Positions 35,642 through 47,340 of a DNA stretch of 64,000 nucleotides are shown piece by piece. This DNA is from Datisca glomerata (Eukaryota; Streptophyta; Magnoliopsida; Cucurbitales; Datiscaceae), in NCBI GenBank assembly GCA_003255025.1, contig QANY01000261.1, forward strand, positions 806,001 to 870,000, read 5' to 3'. Positions within the stretch are counted from its first letter, which is position 1, and the number at the start of each line of letters is the position of its first letter. The notes under the pieces are model-generated. The model searched no databases. It was not told the DNA's origin and saw nothing but the letters and a program-made list of their open reading frames with translations. The translations under genes and the position numbers were made by a program.

Positions 35642-36000
35642 AGGGTAAGCATAGTTTGCCTCAAAGTTTCCAGCCGAAGAGTTAAGAAATAAGTAGAAGA
35701 TCCAACCAGACAACAAGATCTAACCGAGGGCAAGCCCTTTCTGCGCATTCAAGGGAGCCCCCAATTCCTGATGAGGTGTCAGCCCCAGCACCTCAACCAA
35801 ATCGAAGGATCAACGTCCAAAGAAACCACCCAACCCAACGAGATGAAATTGTCGAGTTACAAAGGCAGGTCCAAGCCCTCACTCTAGCCCTTAACCATCA
35901 GCTTCGAGCCCCTCACTTTGGGACCCACGATCCAGAGGAGGACATAGAAGAGGAGGTGGAATGGTAAGATCAAAACGCTGGAACTAGTGTTGGGATGACC
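35642..36000 (+). pseudogene. Gypsy gag N-terminal remnant
   Basis: A 63-codon frame from 35776 (NRRINVQRNHPTQRDEIVEL, then coiled-coil-like QRQVQALTLALNHQL) ends at a stop near 35965. It is the disordered N-terminus of a gypsy Gag. The rest of Gag is lost at the copia junction. Confidence 0.5.
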
Positions 36001-36198
36001 CTGGGGTGCACATCCTAAGAACTCCGAGGATCAACGCATGATGCTCAATGAAAAAAGTGTTTGTCGTCGAGGCGTGTGCGCGGTAAAAGCGTGTGGCACG
36101 TGGCGCGTGCGCGGCAAAAGCGTGTGGCGTGTGGCCATTTTAAAAATTAATATTTTTATAAAAATTGAATTTTTTTAATAAAATAAAATCGCGCAACG

Positions 36199-36760
36199 CT
36201 ACGATAATAAAATCACTATCTTATCTTTGATGTATTTATAAACATAGGCTTCATCAACATTTTTCTCAAAGCTGTAAGACTTTATAATCTCATCAAATGT
36301 AAGATTCCAAGATCTAGATGTTTGCTTTAATCCATAAATGGATTCAAACAGCTTGCATACTTTTCGATCTTGCCCCTTTTGCAGGAATCCTTCTGGTTGC
36401 ATTCATATAGATGCTTTCTTCAAGAGAGTCAACCATAAAAGCTATCTTGACGTCCATTTGCCATATCTCATAGTCAAAACTAGCGGCTATGGACAAAAGG
36501 ATGTGAATGGATTTCAGCATGGTCATAAGGGAGAACGTCTCTTCATAATCGACTCATTCCATTTGTGTATAGCCCTTGGCTACTAACCGTGCGTTGAAAG
36601 TCTCTAGTTTCTCATCTACACCTCTTTTCTTCTTGAAGATCCATTTACATCCAATGAACCTGACATCTTCAGGTGGATCTACAAGTTTTCAGACGGAATT
36701 GGAATACATAGATTCAATTTTCTGGTTCATGGCTTATTGTCATTTCTCCTTTTCAGGATC
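36199..36760 (-). pseudogene. Copia reverse transcriptase fragment
   Basis: The minus strand gives WQMDVKIAFMVDSLEESIYM, KVCKLFESIYGLKQTSRSWN and FDEIIKSYSFEKNVDEAYVY, matching the RT of the first copia with frameshifts. It is directly joined to an LTR remnant on the left, so the YVDD motif and RNase H are deleted. Confidence 0.75.
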
Positions 36761-37129
36761 ATTCAGTGCTTCTTCATAAGATAATGGATCGTTCTTATCA
36801 GTGTTTGACACTAGGAAATGTGCTTCTAATTCGTAGCGAGTTGGTTGTCTCACAACCCTCCTACTACGACGTTGCACCGGGGTTTCCTATGCAGGACTGT
36901 GGTTTCTCTAGTTTGTCATTTATCAGTAGAAGTTGAAGGTGGTCTGATCTCATCAGTCACTGATTCCTCAAGAACTACTTTGCTATGAGGTTTGTTGTTT
37001 TGCATAAAGTCATGCTCAAGGAATGTTGTATTTGTCCACAAACACCTTTTGATCCTTGTGACTATAAATTTACCCACCTCTAGTCTCTGGAACATAGCCT
37101 ACCAATAAATACACCTCAGACCTTGAGAT

Positions 37130-37950
37130 TGACTTTCTAATCTTTGGTCTAAGAACATGAGCTGGACACCTCCATATATGAAAAGATGCAAACTAGGTTT
37201 GGAGTCATTCCATAATTCTAAAGGTGTCTTTCTTACAGACTTATAGGGCACTATATTCAAAATGTAAGTTGTCGTGTGTAGTGCATATCCCTAAGCTGTA
37301 ATGACGGTGAAGAGTAGCTTAATATCGACCTTACCATATCTAATAAGGTTCAGTTTCTCCTCTCTGTAACACCATTTTACTGTTGTGTTTCAGGTGCTAT
37401 GAGTTGAGATAGGATTTCACACCTAGCAAACAATCCTTGAATTCTAAATCCAAGTATTCACCGCCTTGATCGGATCGAAGGGTTTTTAATGATTAATCTA
37501 ATTGCTTTTTAGCTTGAGCTTTGAAGTCTTTAAACTTTCTCAAAGTTTGGGACTTTTTTTGTATTTTGTAAGTATAACTATATCTTGAGTAATCGTCAAT
37601 AGAAGTGACGAAATACTCATACCCACGTCTAACTTGTACATTGATCGGCCCACAGACATTACTATGTACTAGCTCAAGTGGTTTATTGGCTCTTTGGCCC
37701 TTTCCTGTGAAAAGTCTATGGATCATTTTACCCGCTAGATCGAATTCACAAACAGGAAGAGTTCAAACTTTTAGTTCTATCAAAGCACCATGCTTTGTTA
37801 ACATGTTTAACCTATCTAGATTAATATGTCCCAACCTAAGATACCAAATATATGTGTTAGCATTATCGTGTGAAACTCTGTGTCATTTGTTACTTTTAGG
37901 TTTTGCTAACTATCCATATAAAAGCTTAATTGCGACTTTGTAAGTGTAAC
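37130..37950 (-). pseudogene. Copia integrase fragment
   Basis: A 77-codon minus-strand frame (37493-37726) carries LELVHSNVCGPINVQVRRGY and FVTSIDDYSRYSYTY of the copia integrase core. Flanking parts continue with stops. It matches 11395-12050 of the first copia. Confidence 0.75.
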
Positions 37951-38469
37951 CCATTATTTCAGATTCAATGATTTGATTTAGAATATGCCGCCTTAGGGTC
38001 AGTCAAAACTAAACTACATCACTTCCTCCTATCTTTTTAAGAAGTCCAAAGTTGGTATTGGTACAGCTCGAAACCTTCCTTAGGGGGATGAAAACAAAGC
38101 CATCTCGGGGAATACATTGTATCTCATGGTGTTGTACTAATAATGGAGACCGTAGGTTACATTGACATGTCAACTTTCTCTCACTCGCTATTTTAAGATT
38201 ATGTGTTTCTATTTTAACTAATTAATTAATTCTATATTAATTATTAGTTAAAATAATAATCCTGTGAATATTTAATAATCAATTATTCTAATCTCATTGG
38301 TCTAAGTTCATTTGTGACTTGACCAAACAAGCAATACCTTATTGTTGAAAGAGAAAATAAGAGATATTTTAAGTTTTAATTAATAGAGGTGAGAATGTCT
38401 CATAGACAGTCTGAGGTTAATCTGACTGACCCTAAGGCATCACATTAAACAACAATATGATCAAAGTCG

Positions 38470-39020
38470 TCATGAGGCCACTAGGAGCTATATGACAACT
38501 AAGATGAGAAAGAGTACTTCTGTGCAAGAACATGTTTTGAACATGATCAACATAATGCACAAGGCAGAAGTACATGGGACGATCATTGATGAGCGAACTC
38601 AAGTTAGCATTATACTTGAGTCGCTCATACCAACTTTTTCTGTGTTCATGACCAAAGAGGGTGAGGTAAATGTTGTCGAGCAAAAATCTTCTTCCATTGT
38701 TAAAAGTAACAAGAGAAAGAAGTTCAATGGAAATGGCAAAAGTAAGAACAAGAAATGGAAGAAAGCCAAGACTTCACCAAAAGCCAAGAAGAAAATAAGG
38801 ACAACAAGCCCAAGAGAAAATGTTTCCAATATGGGATTGAAGGTCATTGGAAGAGAAATTGTAGTAAGTATCTATCCCGAGCTGAAAAAGAAAGGTAAAT
38901 ATGATTTACTTGTACTTGAAGCTTGAAGCTTGTTTCCAATGTGGGGTTGAAGGTCATTGGAAGAGAAACTATAACAAGTATCTCCCCGAGCTGAAAAAGA
39001 AAGGTAAATATGATTTACTT
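38470..39020 (+). pseudogene. Copia gag fragment (inverted) with a local 110 bp duplication
   Basis: A 144-codon frame (38492-38926) shows RKSTSVQEHVLNMINIMHK and LESLIPTFSVFMTK, typical of the UBN2-type copia Gag, then a Lys-rich stretch. The zinc-knuckle region (in another frame, CFQCGVEGHWKRN) and its downstream codons occur twice in tandem (about 38822-38930 and 38933-39020). This is the part of gag that the first copia has lost. Confidence 0.7.
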
Positions 39021-39526
39021 CTAAAGCATCTAAGTCATAATTATTTGAGCTTAGATTAACTAATTAAGTATATTCATATCAAACTTTAATAAAACTCTTT
39101 TACTAAAGTTGGTTATCCTAAATGTTACTATACTTTTTAGTGTGGTGTGATTACCAAGTTTTAACTAATTAAAACCTAACAATTTACATGCAATTGATTT
39201 CATAAAACAATACATATAAACATATTAGGACTATCCTAATAAATCATGTTTCTACAGATGAGATGCATTATTAAATAAAACTGTATGAGATTTTCATGTA
39301 TGACATGTGATCGATTAATCACTCCTTAAGAATTGTGTTTTTCTCTCAACCCTTGATTGTTGAACCGATTCTGTGATTGAACTAATTCATTATATTAGGC
39401 CATCATAATAATATATGTATATATTTTTTATAATGAAGTATCAGATATTTTGGGATAGTCGAAATAATACTTAATTATAAAATTGTCAATAGCATTGGGA
39501 CACACTGCTATTGTGCGCAACTATAG

Positions 39527-39640
39527 TGCCACATGGCACTACATTGTGCCGTGAGGCAGCACAGTGCCTCACGGCACCACTATAGTGTCATGTGGTACTA
39601 CAGTATTGCACAACCACTATTTGCAGTGCCACGTGGCACT
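39527..39640. promoter_or_regulatory. CACGTG palindrome cluster in the truncated copia LTR
   Basis: Several GTGCC(A/T)..TGGCAC hairpins with one perfect GTGCCACGTGGCAC (about 39627-39640). It is the counterpart of the cluster in the LTRs of the first copia. Confidence 0.4.
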
Positions 39641-39815
39641 ATAGCAGTCCATGTAAATCTTTGATACCCGATCAATGATTGACACGTGGCAATTAGTACA
39701 TATTAAATATTTATTTTAATCAAATTAAATATTTAGATATTCCTTAATTCAAAATTAACATATTTGATCATCCATATCGACTAAATTATCTGTTATTTCA
39801 TAAATAACCCGGTTA

Positions 39816-41570
39816 ATTATTCAAGACGAAGAAACACTATGGGAACTTTACGTCGACGGATCCAGCAATGCAGCTAGCAGCAGAGCGGGTCTTGTCCTCA
39901 TCACTCCTGATCGGATCAAGCTCGAGTATGCCCTCAAGTTTGGGTTTTCAGCCACAAATAATGAAACAGAGTATGAGGCGTTGCTAGTAGGCCATGAGGT
40001 TGCCTGTGGCCTTGGAGGTGAAGAATCTTATAATATACAACAACTCACAACTTGTAGTGGAACAAGTGCAGGGGGACTTCCAAGCCAAAGAGGAACGCAT
40101 GGAACAATACCTTACTCAGGCCAAGACCATTCTTTTAAGACTTGGCAGCCATCAAGTTGATCACAAGCCGAGATCCCAGAACAGTAATGCAGACTCCCTA
40201 ACAAGATTAGCCGCAGCATCTGGACATGAGCTAGACATGACTATCCCGGTGGAACTCCTCGCCCGCCCAAGCATTGGGGTATTGGAGTCCATGGAATTGG
40301 AACTCGCCTAGGACGAGTGGATGGATCTCATCATTCACTATCTTAGTCAAGGGGAACTCCCAAAAGACAAGGCCAAAGCAAGATGAATTCGGTATGCCTC
40401 AGCCCGATATACGCTGCTAGAGGGAATCCTACATCGGAAAGGTTTTTCACTACCATACCTAAGGTGTTTAAGAAAGGCGGAGGCTAACTATGCTATGAAA
40501 GAGGTGTATGAGGGCACATGCGGAAACCATTTGGGGGCAAGCTCTGGCACACAAATTAATTAAGCAGGGTTATTACTGGTCAACCATAAAAAAAGATGTA
40601 AAGGAATTCACGAGAAGATGTAACCAGTGCCAGAATTCCACCCCTTACCTTCAGCAGCCCCCACAAGAGCTTACTTCCATGATTAGCCCATGGGCTTTTT
40701 CGCAGTGGGGCATCGACCTCATAGGCCCCCTCCTAGTGGGCAAAGGACAAGTGAAATTCACCATAGTGGTTGTAGACCATTTAACCAAGTGCGTTGAGGC
40801 TGAGCCATTGGCGACAATTACAGAACAAAAGAGTACTCGTTTGTGTGAAAAAATATCTTATGCAGATTTGGCATTCATCATACTATCGTGACGGATTATG
40901 GGAAACGGTTCGATAACGCAAGGTTTAAAGAAATTTTTGATGGTTTTGGCATCAAACACATCAAGTCCTCCCCAGCCCATCCCCAGGCTAATGGACAAGT
41001 GGAGAAAGTCAATCAAATTATCAAACACACCCTGAAAGTGAGGCTTTCAAGACTTGAAAGAAGCATGGCCAGAAGAACTTCTTGTGGTACTGTGGTCTTA
41101 CCAAACCACGGCTCGTGGGTCGATAGGAGATACCCCTTTCTCTCTTGCATTTGGAATGGAAGCGATGGTCCCAGTAGAAATTGGAATGCCCACAACAAGG
41201 CAGTGCTCATATAATGAGGAGGTAAATGAAGAAGCCTCCAGATTCTAACTCGACCTAATTAAAGAACATCGAGAACAAGCTCGACTTAGGACATTAGAAT
41301 ATCAGCAGAGTATGACCCACTGTTACAACTCACGAGTAAAGATAAGGTCATTCAAGGTAGATGACCTGGTACTGCGAAAAGTAGAGTTTGGGCCTGATCG
41401 TACCAAAGGACCTCTTGGCCCCAAGTGGGAGGGACCTTATAAGCTGAGCACTGGGGCTTGGAACATATGAGTTAGAAGATTGCTGCAGGAACATACTTAA
41501 GCACCCATGGAATGTAGAACACTTAAAAGTGTATTACCCTGAAGTAAATGTATGATTTTTGAAGACATGA
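39816..41570 (+). pseudogene. Gypsy RNase H and integrase, decayed
   Basis: RNase H: LYVDGSSNAASSRAGLVLI with the catalytic Asp at about 39853, then NNETEYEALL, a frameshift, and LVVEQVQGDFQAKE, NADSLTRLAAASG. This is the extra RNase H typical of Tat-type gypsy elements. Integrase: a His-His...CNQCQ zinc region (40510-40640), a catalytic core WGIDLIGPLLVGKGQVKFTI, the second Asp in TDYGKRFDN (about 40893) and the Glu in NGQVEKVNQ, then FSLAFGMEAMVPVEI and a C-terminal domain with GPKWEGPYK, ending VYYPEVNV near 41554. Several frameshifts and stops make it inactive. Confidence 0.85.
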
Positions 41571-41649
41571 TTGTATGGCTAAAATAGGAATGAAAAAGCC
41601 CTAAGTGTGGCCCCTTCTGAGTGTCCATAGTAATTCTTAAATATTTGGG

Positions 41650-41935
41650 AGTACCCCATGACCGTTACTACTACAACCATTACCACTATGACCCTGGAGC
41701 CCATCAAATTGGAAGAAAACCCTAAAGCCAATAGGCCGAACCCCACGGTCAAGGCAACTAAGACCCTCAGGCTCTTGAAAATAGAAGCGAACCCAAGGGC
41801 CAATAAACCGTACCCCACGGTCATTACAAACGTCAATCTCAAAGTAGAGGGCCAACAAATCGTACATCATGGTCATCACTAATGCAACTCTCAGGCTCTT
41901 CAAGATCGAAGAGAACCTGAGAAGTTGTCAGATTT
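41650..41935. repeat. Tandem repeat, about 73-79 bp unit, after the gypsy pol
   Basis: Three to four imperfect units sharing AAACC(C)TA, GGCCAATA..CCG, ACCCCACGGTCA and CTCAGGCTCTT. Open frames in several phases on both strands result from the repeat. Confidence 0.55.
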
Positions 41936-42229
41936 AACCCCGCGGCCTATCAACACACTTTAGCCAGAACCGACTATAGCAACGGTCCATGCTAGGGGGC
42001 ATGAAGAGTCATTACTAAGACCCTAAAAAATGAAGGGTCATTACTAAGACCCTAACAAATGAAGTGCCAAAGCAATACACAAAGAAACAAATGTACAATT
42101 AATATTCATAAAAGTAAGCAAACATCATATTTTCAAATTATATATCTCCATTACATCATAAGTCCCATTACAATTACATATCACAAAAAAACATACAAAT
42201 AACCAAACAAGTGTTTACTAAAGATCAAG

Positions 42230-45200
42230 TCGGGGGAGGATGAGGAGGAGAGTCGACGGACACTCTCGGAAGAAAGCTGAGATCCAAAAAGGGGTAATGC
42301 TCTAAAATTAACCTCCTCGTTGTGGCTACTCCAACACCAAATTCTTCAAACAACTCTTCAGCCCTGCTCGATTGAAACAAAGTTCCATTCCTTTTAGCTG
42401 CCTCGGCAGGCCTCCGGGCAGACCTGACCTCAAACCTAGCCTATGATACTCAACCTGCACCCTAGCAAGCTCCTCTTTTGACCTTTTAACATCATCTCAG
42501 ATCTTGGCTAGGGTATCATCTACCTGGATCAGTTTATCCTCCACCATGTTTTATTTAGCCTTGGCCTTTATAACTAACTGCCTAGCAGGGTCGAGCTCAT
42601 GTTGCAGGTTTTGGGAAGAATTCTTGAGCTTAGTCTTTTCTACTTGTAGTGCTTTGACCTCGACAGTAACTCTTTGAATGCTTGTATCTTTCTCCCGCAC
42701 CTGTGAACAAAAATCCCTAACCTTAACATGGGCGAAACTCAAGTCACTATTGTATGCATCACGCGTAACACGGCAATCCTCGAGTTCTCAGAACACCTGA
42801 GCATGTAGGCGTTGCGTGGCCTCTAACTCCCTAGTCAAGCGCGCAATGGCATCGATATGCAGGCACAGTGTAGCCTCTAACTCATCTACATGCCCCCGCC
42901 AGACCACCTCCAACTCTGCCTCTAAATGGGCGATCTCATCATATGTTTCTATGCGTGACCCCCCATCTCATTTCTGAGGTCCTTGATCTGAGACTTGAGC
43001 AGCTCGCATGGCTGAAACACATGCAGTATCAAGGTCAGCCTTTAGTTAAGCCATGCAATACTCCAACAGAGCACACACCGTAGATACCTGAAATAAAGGT
43101 TAGTTAGTAAACCTTGCTAAAGAAAAAGTAAACTAAAAAAAGGAGGTTATGGAGATCAACCTGCGTGGAGGCGGCAACACTAATGGAAAAATGGCCTTGG
43201 TCTCCCAATTCTAAATCCCTAAGGCCCCATCTGTGAACCTTTGCCTGTGGCCCTCCAGAAAAGCCCCCATGTTAGTCATCATCATAATGAGGAACTCATT
43301 GCTTCGGTCGGCATTGCGGTCATCGCTATCAGGAATAATCACCTCAGGGAGTTCCTTAGCCCTAGAGGGTCGGCATGCTCATCAAAGGTAGCATCTCCTG
43401 CAGGCTCCTCAGAACCCCTGACATCACAAATAAGAGCACGAGTGCCCAAGGACTCACCCCTAGTACCACCACCAACATTAGGGAGACCCCTGAGATCTGG
43501 GTCAGTTTTATCAACACTATGACCTCTACCGGAGCATCCCACCCATATAGCACCAGGACCCCCCAAATCCAAAGTCACCCCATCGCCAATGGTTATTTCA
43601 TCATGGGATGTCAGAACGCTGGGAACCACATCGGGGTGAACCGTATCGACACCAGGGTTTGTAACAACATCAAGTACCTCTTCCTCATGGTCTCGCAGGA
43701 CAATGTCACCCTCAATCTGAGAAGGAGATGTTAGGTCTGCCCCAATATGGATGGTATGGGGTCTAGACCCTAGAGGAGGAGGTGTCGCGATGCCCTAAAA
43801 GGTCTTTAAATTGAGCCATGTCATCTCTTTCAGCCCTGACCTTCTTCGGGCAAAAACGTGATAGAGGCTCAATATACTCTAGTGAGCGACCTGAGGAGGT
43901 GTAGAAAAGCCACCAGAAGATCCTGTAAAGTTTCCAAAACCTCTAACTACAGGGTTTAGAGCGCGGGATGACCCACCAAGGCCATCAGAGGTATTGTCTG
44001 CCTCTCAAGGGGCGTGAGACGGACGATCGACGCCATCAAGGGTATTGCCTGAACATTGGGGGGAATGAGAAGACCTTCCAGAACAGCCCCTGCTTTTTGA
44101 CGTAGGGGAGGGATTCTTAACATTCTCCCTCTTCCTCTTCTTAAATACATTCACCTGCTTCTTGGCTTTAGATCCACCTGAGGAAACAACAAAGACATAA
44201 GTTACTTACTAAAAAGCTATCTACAAAGACATAGCAAAAAGAAAGCGATGAATAGACAAATTATTTATTAAGTGTTAAAAGTATACCCCGAGGCATGTGG
44301 ACAGAGGCAGTGAGTGACAACCTCGATTTTACTCAATTATGCTCGCTCAGGAGCTCTGAATACTTTCGCCTCTCCGACGGAATCTGGAATGCCAACTCGA
44401 TCTGCTTCAGCATCACACCATTTAACTTAGGACGATAGCCTTTCATCCCTACGATCACAAAAACATAAGGAATAACTCTAATAGTTGCTAAGAACATATT
44501 TGCATGTATGTATAAATATGTTGAATTAGAATGAAAGTGGACTCTCACTAGGAGTAAGTACAAGATCTGTGGGAGTAAACCTGCGAAGAACCTCCCATGA
44601 CTCATCGAGGGAGGACCATGCCCGTTTGGACCACTCACCACCAACAAAAAACCAACAGTCCTTGGTCTCTCTATTATTGGATTGCAAGTTAAGCACGAGT
44701 GCAAGCGACTTTCCCCCACGAGGGCTCAAATAAAATATCCCTGCTCCTCCACATTTGAGCTGAAATAGATCTTGTATTACTTTGAAATCAAAGGGAGTCC
44801 TAAGAATGACCCCACACATCATGTATACTCTTAAGATATTCTCCAAGAGTTAGGAAGAAGCTGATATGAAGTGCAATGTAACCTCCTGAGAGCTAACTTC
44901 ACTATATCATGAAGGAGAAGCCGCAGCCCGGCCTCAAAGTGGGACTGACAAAAAGTAATCTCACCGTCGGGAGGGGTACTGGCTAGCTCGTCGGGACGAT
45001 GAAGTCATAATGTGATTGAGTCAGGGATGGAATACTTCTCCCGAAGCTCATCCAAGTGTTGTTGAGTCATGGTCCTCGGAGTAACGTCAATCATATAAGT
45101 CTCATTCATGCTCCCCCCAGCCTCACCTTACCCATGATCACTTCCCTCACCCCCTGAACCAACCTCAGGATCGTCCCCATCTGAGTCATGACTACTAGTT

Positions 45201-45315
45201 GCTTATGAACCACCCTTTTGACCTCCAGTGTCCAATGAGGGGGACCCCAAAGATTCAGCCTCAGATGAACCCAACTCAACAAAAGAATCGTTTTACGAAC
45301 CAAAAGCTGAAGACA
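42230..45315 (-). pseudogene. Antisense accessory gene of the gypsy element (putative gypsy-type transposon domain)
   Basis: On the strand opposite to pol, between integrase and the 3' LTR. From ATG at 45315 the frame gives a Ser/Gly/acidic N-terminus, then QQHLDELREKYSIPDSI, GEITFCQSHFEAGLRLLLHD, LLPNSWRILRVYMMCGVILR, GIFYLSPRGGKSL, CWFFVGGEWSKRAW and (44333-44475) KLNGVMLKQIELAFQIPSE. A Lys-rich/Ser-rich part follows at 44180-43940 and a coiled-coil C-terminus at 42742-42500. This matches the plant family called putative gypsy-type transposon domain (Pfam Transposase_28). Stops and shifts show decay, and some gaps may be introns. Antisense extra ORFs are known in Tat-lineage elements; their function is unknown. 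Confidence 0.65.
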
Positions 45316-45449
45316 TGATTAAGCAAAGAACGGGAGGACAACTATGACCTGAAAAATACAAAAAAGTAAAGTCATTCAATGTAGATGTAAAGGGGACCTA
45401 AAAATGGGTAATTGTATGATAATATTAAAAGGTGGGGGTAACAAAGTAG

Positions 45450-45730
45450 TGAGTCTAACCCTAGGTCCTCGAGTTTCTGAGGCCAGGCCTAGGGAGAATC
45501 TAAGGCCAGTCCTCGGCCAAGACACCTCAGGCCAATCTTAGGGGGAATCGGAGGTCACGCCCTCGGTCTCCTGCAGCCAAGACCTCGGGAGCACGCGCAG
45601 CCCCATTCTCAGGAGCACCCGAGGCCACGACCTCAGGCTCCCGCGACCATGACCTCGTTAGCGCCTGAGGCCCCATCCTCAGGTTCCCGAGGTCACTGCC
45701 TCGAACTCTTGAGGCCATGTCCTCGGGATA
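45450..45730. repeat. GC-rich imperfect repeat (CCTCGG / GAGGCCA words) upstream of the antisense gene
   Basis: Repeated words such as GAGGCCA.GACCTC and CCTCGGG with a spacing near 30 bases. Open frames through it (for example 45527-45718, minus) are low-complexity. It would lie in the leader or promoter side of the antisense gene. Confidence 0.45.
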
Positions 45731-46124
45731 ACTCTAGGTCATGACTACACCCTCACGACCATATCATTCCCCGTCTAGTTCTCTTTTATGAAAAATAAAT
45801 AAGACGAAAGGAAAAGAGAAGAGAGAGGAGTACCTTGCACCTAATGGAGAAGAAAATGAGGAATGAAAATGAAGGGGGTGAAGAGCCTTTTATTTATAAG
45901 GATCCAAAACTTATTCTAGCCTTCCAAAGAATCCATGGGTGGAAGGCTTAGATCGCATTGGGTAACATGACCATTATGACCCCTATACTAAAGCACTTTT
46001 CATTTCACTTAGTCTATGAATAGGTTAGGACGATCGTGTCATATCAACAACAAAAAAAAGAGAGGAAAGAACTAAACTCCCTAAGTCCATGAATATTAAC
46101 GACATCGACGAGTTTGGGGATAAT

Positions 46125-47001
46125 TGTTATACCCGTTTCTCGGTTTTCTAAAAAAAGACCTTAAAGGATAATAAGAAAGTCACCCGAGGACTGAACCTTG
46201 GGGACAACCTAGGCCTGGGGCCTCAGAGACACCAATTCAGTCCTCAGCTCAGGTCTCATGGAGTAATATACACTCGAAGTCAATGGGGTGTACCCAAGTA
46301 CCTTCCCTAAGATAAAACATCTAAGGACTCTTGCAAGAAGGTCATTTACTCAGGACATAATATGTAGAGGAGTACATAAGGATGGGAAGCCTCACGTCTC
46401 AGCTCAATTCAGCACCTAGACCGAGGTAGAAGTCTACAGGGTGTCATCGAATACATTTAATACACCTAGACCAATCAGAGGGGAAAGAATGATAAAAGGC
46501 ATGAAGTCTAGCATCCAAGGAGTCAGTCAGCCTACGCCCAACATAGTGTCTTCATAAGCATTTAATATGACTGATCCAATGGTGACTGAGGAATTGCATA
46601 GAGGGGTACAAGGACAGGCTGTCCTAACACTCGAGGTCATCACCTATTACCTCGTACCTCTCCAAGCCAATCAGAGTAGTTGAAATGTGGGGGTTGGTCC
46701 GAGGAGGTGCCCTATTGGAGGAAAAGACTGCTACAATACGGAGACCAACCCAACCTAAGACCAACTTCCCACTATAAATACATTAGTAAATGCACTTTAA
46801 CAAGTATGTAACAACTTCCAACTATTTCTCTACTTTGCTCTCGTTCATCCTTTACTGACTTAAGTTTCAGAGGTGTAAAAAGGAGACCACTTCTCTTCTT
46901 CTTTGGTCTCCTACCTTACTTTCCCCATTGCAAGTGTGAAGAGAAAAGTGGAACATAGACATTGTTCGCCTGATCTCATCCCCGAGATTTAGCCGTCAAC
47001 A
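46125..47001 (+). repeat. 3' LTR of the gypsy element
   Basis: About 877 bp. The tract GAGTTTGGGGATAAT just before it can serve as the polypurine tract. CACTATAAATAC at about 46769-46780 could be the TATA region of the LTR promoter. Confidence 0.9.
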
Positions 47002-47340
47002 GTTGAATTTAAATTTGTTAATTTATGATATTAGCATTTATGAAGGCAACTAAAGAATTTCATAAGTAGTGACATTTTTTTTACAAAAATATTTCTCCCT
47101 TCTTAAAATTATCTAATTGTATGTTTTAACTAATAAATTTATATTTGATTTAATTCATTGCATGCATCTTGTTTTCATTTTCATAAATATTATCATTAAT
47201 TAAATTTAAGTTATATAATTAATTGATAATAATTGAATTTAAATTTATTAACATATAATATTAGCATTTATGAATGACAATTAAATAATTTCATTAAACA
47301 GTGAGGCTAACTTTCTAAAAATATTTCTCCTCTCTTAACC
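47002..47340. repeat. AT-rich tandem duplicate flanking the gypsy element
   Basis: 47002-47108 and 47109-47340 share GAATTTAAATT(T)(G/A)TTAA, ATATTAGCATTTATGAA and ATATTTCTCC. The left flank of the gypsy (about 34620-34733) matches 47109-47230 (TATGTTTTAACTAATAAATTTA). The gypsy therefore inserted inside the first unit of a local duplication. Confidence 0.6.

Larger units (their letters stand above)
36040..39815 (-). mobile_element. Second copia copy, rearranged, inside the gypsy
   Basis: The same family as the element at 6560-16105. Reading left to right: an LTR-end remnant (36070-36210, minus), RT (36199-36760, minus), integrase and pre-integrase (37130-37950, minus), leader (37960-38300, minus), then leader plus gag in the plus direction (38310-39020), leader again minus (39040-39340) and a truncated LTR (39345-39815, minus). 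The segment 38310-39020 is therefore inverted within the element. RNase H, protease and both LTR outer ends are missing. The exact left edge is uncertain. Confidence 0.75.
34734..47001 (+). mobile_element. Ty3/gypsy (Tat-like) LTR retrotransposon, interrupted by a copia
   Basis: Direct LTRs at 34734-35618 and 46125-47001 both start TGTTATAC(T/C)CGTTTCTCGG and end near TCAAC(C)A. GGCGCAGTCTGGGAG (35621-35635) after the 5' LTR is a plausible primer-binding site. The interior holds a gag start, RNase H, integrase and an antisense gene. Gag C-terminus, protease and RT are missing; in their place lies a rearranged copia (about 36040-39815). The extra RNase H and the aORF between integrase and the 3' LTR fit the Tat lineage. 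The target duplication is not clear (GTAGT left, GTTGA right). Confidence 0.85.
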
